Source: Marsupella aquatica (Eukaryota > Marchantiophyta). Taken from it: a DNA stretch of 64,000 bases. Numbering within the stretch: the stretch's first letter is position 1; each line of letters starts with the position of its first letter. The position numbers and the translations under genes were made by a program. The notes under the pieces were generated by a model, which had not been told where the DNA came from, did no database searches, and worked only from the letters and a program-made list of their open reading frames with translations. Shown piece after piece: positions 56,170 through 64,000 of this stretch. Location: contig OZ316891.1 in assembly GCA_973895155.1 (NCBI GenBank), positions 30,752,001 to 30,816,000 on the forward strand, given 5' to 3'.

Positions 56170-56670
56170 GACCAAATGAGAATAAACTTTTTGACACTTG
56201 GAAATTTGACACTAGAGAGATGAGGAATGGTACTTTAGCTGTCTCTCAGCAAAACTGACGGAACGAAAATAAACTTTTTGACACTTGGAAATTTGACACT
56301 AGAGAGATGAGGGAATGGTACTTTAGCTGTCTCTCAGCAAAACTGACCGAACGAAAATAAACTTGTTGACACTTGGAAATTTGACACTAGAGATATGGGG
56401 AATGGTACTTCGGCTGTCTCTCAGCAAAATAGACCGAATGAAAATGAACTTTTTGACACTTGGAAATTATTTTGACACTAGAGAGATGAGGAATGGTACT
56501 TTAGCTGTCTCTCAGCAAAACTGACCGAACTAAAATAAACTTTTTGACACTTGGAAATTTGACACTAGAGAGATGAGGAATAGTACTTTAGCTGTCTCTC
56601 AGCAAAACTGACCGAACGAAAATAAACTTTTTGACACTTGGAAATTTGACACTAGAGAGATGAGGGAATG
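56170..56670 (+). repeat. About 84-bp tandem repeat x 6, upstream of MVK
   Basis: Six units with AAACTTTTTGACACTTGGAA, ATTTGACACTAGAGAGATGA and TACTTTAGCTGTCTCTCAGC, starting near 56,186, 56,269, 56,354, 56,447, 56,535 and 56,620. The array ends about 300 bp before the mevalonate kinase start codon and may affect its promoter. Confidence 0.88.
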
Positions 56671-56963
56671 GTAGGCGAGCTGGAAGGGAAACGGGTAGGC
56701 CGGCAGAATGGAAGAGTGTGAATGCAAACTGGTAGGCGAGCAGGAACGAAACTGGTAGATGCACAGGATCTATGATTTCACTGCTCATTCTTGGCATTGC
56801 AAGAATTGGGAAATGTGTTGACTTGACTGGCTCATCATGGCGCTGAGCTTCAATCGGGTGTGCGTCTGAATCTACTTGATTCGCTCTTCCTGGCGATGAG
56901 CTTAATCGGCAAGCAAGTTCTCCAGGGAGAGGTGTACATTGTGATTTGTTAATTCAGAGCTTG

Positions 56964-59900
56964 ATGGCCACCATGGAGGTCGTCGAGGCCCGAGCTCCTG
57001 GCAAGGTGATAATCAGCGGAGAGCATTCGGTGGTGCATGGAACTCCTGCCGTCGCGGCCGCTCTCGACCGTTACACGATCGTGCATATCGAAAGGCCGAC
57101 TACAGTTGTTGGTACTTTCCCTTCCCCTTCACAGAGGAATCAATTGATCGCGTCTGCAAATTTCTTTTCCAGTCTAGATCAGAACGAGAGTGAGAATCAT
57201 TGCGCTTGTGCGCTTTTGAATCGTGGCCTGTTTTCCGAGAGAACGGTTGGATAATTTTATGGCCATCCTTATTTTTGATGTCTTCAATCTGTAGACAGAA
57301 AGATCAGTTCTCCACCTATCGTTTCGCGGGCCCGATTTAATAGAAATGATTTCAAAAGCGCCAGATGAAGATTGGTACAGAGTATCGGGCCATGCGTCAA
57401 TTGGCAGGATGTGATTTTAAGAGAGAAAAAGAGAGGAGGGTAAGGAGGGGGGGGGGAGTAAAAACGGAGAGATCGCCATGAAAGACAAAACATACTGCTA
57501 TACACTAGAGGCGTCTCACATGGTCAAATCAGCATTCTCAAGTACCCATGCTTTCTCTGCAGGCGATAGTGGACTTCTATCCGTCGACCTTCCGGAGATC
57601 AACTTGCGGCTGAGCTGGCCCATGCAATACATCAAGCAATCTCTAAATTTCCCATTGATAGAAACAGACGCTCTGGAGACAGAGCAAATAGAGAGTATCA
57701 AGGCTGTTCTCGAAGATTTCGTCAAGAGAGAGATTTCGTCGAATGCAGACAAAGGCGCAAATGCGGGAGTGGCGGCTTTCCTCTTCCTCTATGTTTCTAT
57801 CGTAGGGTGAGAACACTCTCCGCAGATTTCCATTTTACTTATGAATGACCTGCATAAATGTTTGCCAAAACAGGAGGACCCGAGTATCTGGGCTGTGATC
57901 ATACTTTTGTCACTCCGTATTTAAGGTGGTTCGCTGGCGTACATGTGCACAAAAACTCTTGAAATGAGCGTGTGTTTATAGTAGGCTTGCAGTAGGAAAC
58001 TACCCTTTCCCAGGTCTTTCCGTAGATTTCATGACTGTTTCTGTCAACAATTGGGAGAGAATCCAGAACTGATTCCAGCACAGGGTGCACTTTATGGCCA
58101 GTAATACAGTAGTTCTTCGTTCTCTCTAAGCTCACCATTGGAAGCCTGTGGTCTTCTTTCCCCTAGACAATATAGAATGCCATAGCTTTTCAAACAACTT
58201 CACACTTTGGAGCAGCATGGATCTTGAGATTCTTAGAAGATGGAATCATACCCACGCCGAAATTTCTTTGATAGTTAATTGTACGAATAAATAACGTTTT
58301 AGAACACTCTCGGATCCGAATTCCTTTGTAGGGTAAGTTCCTCGTCATCAAGGAAGTGGAACTTTTTCGACGAAAGTAATTGTGGTCTTCTGAAAGTGGG
58401 GGGCGCTGATATGGCTAATAGTTTCACAATTCAGGTTGCAGCCTCTGGAAGTGATTATCACATCTGAGCTCCCAGTGGGGTCAGGCCTCGGTTCCTCTGC
58501 AGCATTCTGTGTAGCTGCTGCTGGTGCGTTGCTTACATTGGCCGGTAAGGTGGAGCTTCAAGCCGATGGATTGAAACGCAAATGGATGGACTTAGAAGAT
58601 ACCGGACGGAATCTGGTTAACACCTGGGCCTTTGAAGCTGAGAAGATCATTCATGGAAGGCCTTCAGGTGTTGACAATACTGTGAGTTGTTATGGTGAGT
58701 GTGAGCATCTTCACGTTCTCCTGGTTTTCATCAAACCATAGAATTATAGACCTTTATAACGAAACTGGAAATTGGCTGTCTGAAATAAAGACAATTTCTA
58801 CAATGGACTGTCATGGAAACAAGTAACTAAAGCGTTATCAATTAACTGCTGACCATATAAATCAACGACAAACATGGATTGTCCAAGTTGCAGCCAATAA
58901 CGGTAACAAAGTTGAGTGAGTCTGTTACGGGTCTCATTGCACCAGAGCTTTGGGAATCATTGTTATTTCATCTGAAGGGAGTCGTTGTTGACATTTCCAC
59001 AGGTCATGTTGTGCGGTTCCAAAAAGGCCATTTGACACGTTTGCAAAACCCCATGCAACTCCGGATGTTGATAACAAATACGAATGTGAGCCGGAACACA
59101 AAAGCACTAGTTGCTGGTGTTGGAGAACGTGCAATTAGACATCCCACAGCCATGGCTGCAGTGTTCCAAGCTGTTGAAGCGATTTCCGAAGAGATTGTTT
59201 CCATTCTTGAGTCCCCGACTCCAGCTAAAAGTAAACAACCAGAGCAATATACTGCCGGGGCTGGACCAATTGCCCCAGTCCATGTCAATGGGATTGCTAC
59301 AAATGGAAGCGAAGTTCATGGGAGCAAAGGTGCTGAACCAATTGCCCCAGTCCATGTCAATGGGATTGCTACAAATGGAAGCGAAGTTCATGGGAGCAAA
59401 GGTGCTGAACCAATTGCCCAAGTCCAAGTTAACGGGATTGTTACAAATGGAAGCGAAGTTCATGGGAGCAAAGGTCAAGATCCCATTCCTAGTAGTTTAC
59501 AGGTATTGTCACGGCTGGAGGAGCTGATGGTCATGAACCAGGGTCTTCTGCAATGTATGGGTGTCAGCCATCCCTCCATCGACGAAATATGTCAAACTAC
59601 CTCGAGATTCCGTCTATGTTCCAAGTTGACTGGAGCAGGAGGCGGTGGCTGTGTACTCACGTTATTGCCCAGTGGTACTAACTCTAACTACCCTGTTATT
59701 GCTTTTGGCTTCTCTTTCTTTTTGGTTTTCGTACGTGAAAATCGGAACTGTTTTATTTGCACGAGTTTTCCAATCGAAGCCAGCATACACCAGTGTTGCA
59801 TTAGAAGATAGCATTAAACACGTCTTTTCGATGGGGAAGTAGAAAAACAACAGCTTTAACTGGAATGAGGTTGAATTGAGGCCCTTTGCAAGACAAATGG

Positions 59901-60397
59901 ATCAGGAAAGTTCATGTATATAGCAGAGAAACGGATAGTCCTTCACGACAAGTTATGGGAAGCTCTCCAGTTGGAATCTGTTGGACAAGAGATTGCAATG
60001 GTCCCTGACGAGGCTTACGTGTTCATCGGTCATTGCATTACGAATATAACCCGCAGTCGGTGATCTTGGGACTCCGATAAGTGTTTGACACAGGACTTAA
60101 CCGCCCAGGACGACTTGATAGATATCAGTTCAGATCAAAACACCAAAATGTGTTTAATAGGAAGATCTCGATGAAACGATGCAGGGTCCTTGTCCAACCC
60201 ATATTTGGAATAATCCGCACTTTGGACGAAACTCCTTCTAATTTTAGTTTTTTAATTGGCTCACAGGAACATCGCCCACAATCATTCAAAATGTAAAAAC
60301 CCAGCTGGATGTTTTAGGCTACCACTGCTTTGAAGCAGGCATTGGTGGAACAGGTGTACAGGTTAATCACAGCAGTTCTTCCTTCCCAGATTTATGA
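56964..60397 (+). CDS. MVK: Mevalonate kinase, 5 exons
   Basis: ATP:mevalonate 5-phosphotransferase, third committed step of the cytosolic isoprenoid pathway. Exons 56964-57111, 57563-57806, 58435-58694, 59003-59674 and 60267-60397 total 1,455 bases (484 residues) with GT-AG introns and consistent phases. GHMP-kinase motifs are intact: EARAPGKVIISGEHSVVHG in exon 1, PVGSGLGSSAAF in exon 3 with PSGVDNTVS, and KLTGAGGGGCVLTLLPSG at the exon 4 end; exon 5 encodes GYHCFEAGIGGTGVQV, matching the family C-terminus. Exon 4 carries an unusual insertion of about 90 residues (59,240-59,500) made largely of three 24-residue repeats, raising the length from the usual 380-390. Start chosen at the first in-frame ATG. 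Downstream at 62,568 lies a decayed copy. Confidence 0.95.
59257..59475 (+). repeat. In-frame 72-bp triplication within MVK exon 4
   Basis: Three 72-bp units (phase landmark CCA of CCAATTGCC at 59,266, 59,338 and 59,410), each encoding 24 residues of type PIAPVHVNGIATNGSEVHG plus SKGAE. The first two are almost identical and the third differs at about four residues. They lie in the loop between the SEEIVSILESP helix and the EELMVMNQGLL helix, away from the ATP and mevalonate sites. Confidence 0.92.
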
Positions 60398-61572
60398 GGA
60401 TTCTGTCCCTAGTCCGTGTCGTCACTTTAGGCTGCCAAGCTGAAGGTAGTAAGGAAGCTACGGCATGAATGAAGGGCGCTTTGTGCATGAACAACATTGG
60501 CTAACAGGTTCATTCCTTGAAGTAGGAAGAGACACTCTTTGCATTGGCACATAATGGAAGCATATCCTCTGTTTTACCTCTGCCTGGTAGTCGCAGGGAA
60601 ATTTCTGGGAAATTCAAAAATTTACTGGAATACCCTTCGGCATAGCTCCTTCGTAAATAGGCTGGAATAAAGTTGGCTTACACATAATTCAACAGCGAAC
60701 TTAAATTGTGGACAGACTCTGAATAGCTGTCCGGAATGGACGCATCAAGTGCTAAGTTAACGACCAAAATTTGTTGTGCCAAAATCAGTGTAATAACCAG
60801 CCAACTTTCAAGCCTCTGGGAGTTCTTGGGGTGGTCTTCTCTGACTTCTACTCAATCTTGACCTTCGGTTGGCCAAATTCTCATCAAGTCCTTACCTGAC
60901 CCTAACCGATATGACCATGTTTTGCTTCTGCACACTGGTGACCTTCCCTTTCAATTTTTGGTTGGGCAAATTCTCACCAACTCCTTACCTGCCCGTGGGT
61001 CAGCGAAAACCTATAATGGTGTTTTGTTCTGAAACTAAGTGCCGTTGTCCAAAGTCAGCCTATGAGCAGGTGACTAAAAAGCTATCACTGTTGCTTTTGC
61101 TGTAATCATCCAGCATTGGGAGAAGTTGGTGCAATATATTACCTTTAACATCATCTGTCTGGGGGTCGCTAAGAGCTCCTCCTCAGCAATGGACTGAGGA
61201 GTAGATACCAGTGTATAATTTAATACCAATACAATTAGCTCAACCTATTTCTGCTCAATCACTACATGCTTGGAGAGTGCGTCCACCGACTGACGGTTTA
61301 GCACAGATCACTATCAAACATGGATTACAGACGATTGAGGGCTAATGTACTAGGGGTTCAAAGGGGTACCATCGTACCGTGTAGGAAGATTCCTACCCAT
61401 AGTTTCCTCGAGAGAAGGCAACCTTAGCACTTCTCTACAACAGGTATCCCGCTCACCATCTTTCTCTGTCTTGCAATCATGTGATCGTACTTATCTCCTA
61501 ACTAGAGCGTACAAACATCATGCCTGCATCTCGTACACATCGTATGCCAGTAAGGGGATTGGAAATTTATGA
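60398..61572. other. Intergenic between convergent MVK and HPT
   Basis: No gene recognised. A 90-100 bp segment is present twice in near-tandem (CAAATTCTCATCAAGTCCTTACCTG at about 60,875 and CAAATTCTCACCAACTCC at about 60,967). Presumed 3' UTRs of MVK and HPT lie at the edges. Confidence 0.5.
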
Positions 61573-62478
61573 TTACTCCCCCGGCTTTGTCTGAGCATAG
61601 ACATCAGGCTTTAGGATACCCACATAGGGAAGGTTCCTATAGTCTTCAGCATAGTCCATACCGTAGCCCACCACAAACTCATCTGGGCACTGAAACACGA
61701 CAGCCGATTTCTCAATTTAGACCAGCCGAAGGACAATTGAAATTCAAAACACACTATGCGTGCATACATTTTAACCTCCAATGGATCCAGTCCAGTGCGA
61801 AGGTAGGAGAACAGTTCTCATGGTCTATCGAAAATAATGATATCATTTTCTCATGGCATCAGGAAGAAACAAAAACTTCCAGAAATTGACGGGTAATATG
61901 CCTCTCCTGGAAGTACCAGATTTAAGTTCCAGGATAGGGGTTCCAGAATGCAAGGGAAAGGTAGCATGAATCAAATAAATATTGGTTCTTGCACGAGAGA
62001 GATTGCCAAACCTCAAAGCCACGGTAGTATCTGCCGCCAGCTGTCAACTGGAGTGGGATTTTTCTTCGTGTAAGCTTGTCCAGTAGGGTGCAGACGGAGA
62101 GAGATTCAACCCCTCTACTCGCAAAGTGAGCTACTAGAGCCGAGAGCGTGATACCTGTATCAATTATATCTTCCACCTGGTTTACAACAGCAGAACCTGA
62201 CTTTCTCAGGAACGAATGTCTCTGGAAGATGAAAACATATTTACCATTCAATAGATCATGCGCAAAGGACTGCTTTGACATGTCCGCACGAAGTACACCA
62301 AGCTCACCAGTAGGACATGCCTGCCCTTGACGTCAATCCTTATGTCTGTGGCGATATTGGCGACGCCGCTTGATTCCGCCTTAGAACCATACGATTGTAC
62401 GCGTATAAGATCCACCGCGACTGGAACTTTGATTTTACGGACCAAATCCGCCAAGAATATGAAGGCTCCAGTTGCCAC
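61573..62478 (-). CDS. HPT: Hypoxanthine(-guanine) phosphoribosyltransferase, 3' three exons
   Basis: Purine-salvage enzyme that joins hypoxanthine or guanine to PRPP. Three exons, minus strand: 62478-62308, 62176-62012, 61689-61573, with consistent zero phase (151 codons including stop). Exon 1 of these encodes [20 protein letters not shown] and RVQSYGS. Exon 2 starts with the PRPP-binding motif [11 protein letters not shown] and has [16 protein letters not shown] and GGRYYRGFE. The last has [19 protein letters not shown] then [12 protein letters not shown], and TAA. Family members are about 180-190 residues; the first 30-40 residues, ending in the PPVFVG block, are not found in place. Acceptor TTACTGGGCAG at 62,479 shows an upstream exon once existed. 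The MVK pseudogene occupies the place where it should be. Confidence 0.88.
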
Positions 62479-62567
62479 CTGCCCAGTAAGGAAACCCCCA
62501 GCAAGAAAGTAAATACATGCCTCAACTGTGACCGCTTTGCCGATTTTCTATTTACTCTCGTTAAAAG

Positions 62568-63190
62568 ATCGTGCATATCGAAAGCCCATCTGCAGTCATT
62601 GGTAACTGAAGCATTAATGACTAACTGCCGAACCCATAAATCAACGACAAAACATGGATTGTTGAGGCTGAACAAATTGCCCAGTCCATGTGGATGGGAT
62701 TGTGGCAACTGAAAACGACGTTCATCGGAGCACAGGTCAAGTTCCCATTCCTAGTAGTTTACACGCTGGAGGAGCTTATCCAGGGTCTTCTGCAATGTCT
62801 GGGTGTCAGCCACCCCTCCATCGAAGAAATATGTCAAACTGCCTCGAGATTCCGTCTATGTCCCTAGTTGACTGGAGCACAGGCGGTGGCTGTGTACTCA
62901 CGTTATCGCCCAAAGTACTAAATCTAACTACCCTGTCATCGCTTCTGGCTTCTCTTTCTTGTTGGTTTTCTAGATGGAAAACGAAACTGTTTTACTTACA
63001 CGGGTTTTCCTATCGAAGCCAGGATACACCATAGCACTAAACGCGTCGTTTAGATGTGAGAGAGAAGGGCATGAGGTTGAATTGGGGGCACTTGCAAGAC
63101 ACATGAATGGGGAAAATTCATGTATATAGAGAAACGGATAGCCCAGCACGACAAGTTATGGGAAGCTCTGCAGTTGGAATGTGTTAAAGA
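62568..63190 (+). pseudogene. Decayed, deleted copy of mevalonate kinase
   Basis: Collinear fragments of the MVK gene: exon 1 end (GATCGTGCATATCGAAAG), intron 3 (ATAAATCAACGACAAA), exon 4 repeat unit and ending (GGAGGAGCTTATCCAGGGTC, TGTCAGCCACCCCTCCATCG), and the following intron (CACGACAAGTTATGGGAAGC). Most of the gene is deleted. A TAG destroys the SKLTGAGG motif region near 62,870. Introns are retained, so it arose by DNA duplication, not retrotransposition. Confidence 0.88.
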
Positions 63191-63212
63191 CAAGATTTCA
63201 ATACACTGCTCG

Positions 63213-63320
63213 AGAGCCTACATCGCTACCTCTTCACTCAGCTTCCAGAGTCTGCAAATAATTTCCTCTCTTGTGGGGATTAGGCTTGGGTTGCCAGAAT
63301 CATCAGGAAAGTAAATAAAG
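63213..63320 (-). other. Possible upstream HPT exon (weak)
   Basis: Minus-strand frame with IPTREEIICRLWKLSEEVAM ends at a possible donor (GAT|GTAGGC). It resembles the HPT N-terminal helix region, where TEEEI..RV.ELG.EI.. is typical. The exon with PPVFVG that should follow was not found between here and 62,478. If real, it supports HPT being split by the MVK fragment. Confidence 0.25.
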
Positions 63321-64000
63321 AAGGAGAGCACGCTCGTCTTGGTTTGTCTTTCCCATTTCCAAGGTTGTTAATTCCCCACTTCTGGCACGTTAGCCATTAT
63401 GTGCTTTTCCGAAGTGGAGATCTGTGCACCTCACGATAAACCCATTCATTCCTTCCTTCAGTCATTCATTCGATCATTACTCTACTCCCAGTGCTGGAGG
63501 GTCCCATAGGATTGAGCCTCGCACGAAACCGGAAAGAGAGAAAGACCTCAAGAATGGATTCAACAAGAAAAAGCCAGTAGACTTGACAGAATGCACAGAA
63601 CCCACCGATCCCAGCGGACCATGGGAGCATGAAATTTTGTGGAAAACGAAAATGAATTAACCCACATAAACTGGCAAAAAAGGGCAGTTGATTTCAAAAA
63701 CACGACTGCAGAAGAAACTATGATACAAATACCAGAACGAGCAGATACCAGGCTAGCACGATACATTCATCAGACTAGAGACCGAACCACAATCATCAGA
63801 GAAAGCAATTTCCAAGCTCAACCACCAGTTACAGTGGAATGAAGAATTCTCAAGACACCGAATCTGAATTTACCAGTACGCACTTTATGGATAAATGCAT
63901 TGGATTCTCCTCTGCATGAAAGCTATCTTCCATGACATCCACAGATACCGAGACAGAATTCAATTCCAAGTTTGCAAGAAAAAGCTGGGGACTCTTGCTT
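63321..64000. other. No gene recognised
   Basis: Purine-rich plus-strand sequence with no recognisable domain. A frame near 63,424-63,842 is Lys/Glu/Arg-rich but interrupted. No RNA gene or transposon signature seen. Confidence 0.45.

Noticed and set aside
55700-56171. Plus-strand frames of 141 and 151 codons
   Set aside because: Two overlapping frames both stay open because the 96-bp unit is a multiple of three; no start context or homology.
59815-60080. Coding frames just after MVK exon 4
   Set aside because: They lie in intron 4 (59,675-60,266); the C-terminal family motif is found in the exon at 60,267.
1-64000. CRISPR arrays or bacterial operons
   Set aside because: The repeats are tandem without unique spacers, genes have spliceosomal introns; the DNA is eukaryotic.

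Overview
The window is nuclear DNA from a streptophyte plant, most likely a seed-free land plant. The genes are plant-like (an intronless transit-peptide-type ICMT-family protein, a plant-type GT90 glycosyltransferase, mevalonate kinase, hypoxanthine phosphoribosyltransferase) with short GT-AG introns and plant-type transposons (Ty3/gypsy, PIF/Harbinger, a Helitron-type helicase relic). A 20-exon gene resembling the ciliary/centriolar protein CCDC57 suggests a lineage with flagellated sperm (bryophyte, lycophyte, fern or similar). Species cannot be fixed from sequence alone. Host genes end in ordinary TAG, TAA and TGA codons, so the standard code applies.

Layout. 1-4 kb: no gene, three minisatellite arrays. 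4.1-6.0 kb: BUD13 splicing factor (+). 7.9-17.0 kb: CCDC57-like coiled-coil gene (-), reconstructed here exon by exon (3,918 coding bases, all phases consistent). 17.0-20.2 kb: repeat arrays and broken acidic reading frames. 20.2-21.0 kb: truncated copy of the ICMT-family gene. 22.0-23.9 kb: inverted copy of the middle of the CCDC57-like gene. 24.0-27.8 kb: PIF/Harbinger element (Myb/SANT-like protein and HARBI1-like transposase, convergent). 30.2-31.4 kb: PIF1/Helitron helicase relic. 33.0-34.3 kb: intact ICMT-family gene. 34.3-38.2 kb: direct copy of the 5' part of the CCDC57 locus. 40.6-42.4 kb: GT90 glycosyltransferase. 46.2-54.1 kb: Ty3/gypsy retrotransposon. 54.5-56.7 kb: satellite-like arrays. 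57.0-60.4 kb: mevalonate kinase (+, five exons). 61.6-62.5 kb: 3' exons of HPT (-), next to a scrambled mevalonate kinase pseudogene at 62.6-63.2 kb.

The most unusual object is the retrotransposon. Its order is gag - protease - cytosine-C5 DNA methyltransferase - reverse transcriptase/RNase H - integrase - PHD finger. The methyltransferase frame is open and keeps its signature motifs. The polyprotein is interrupted by nine stops, all TAG or TAA and never TGA; all are one C-to-T change from Gln codons. This fits methylation-linked deamination of an element that carries its own methyltransferase, and raises the question of suppression or editing.

Two structural findings stand out. Nine exons of the CCDC57-like gene are exactly 84 bases (28 residues, four heptads) with the same phase. 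The two partial CCDC57 copies abut at one exact point of the parent (15,567/15,568), so a single inversion of 21,984-34,296 would rejoin them.
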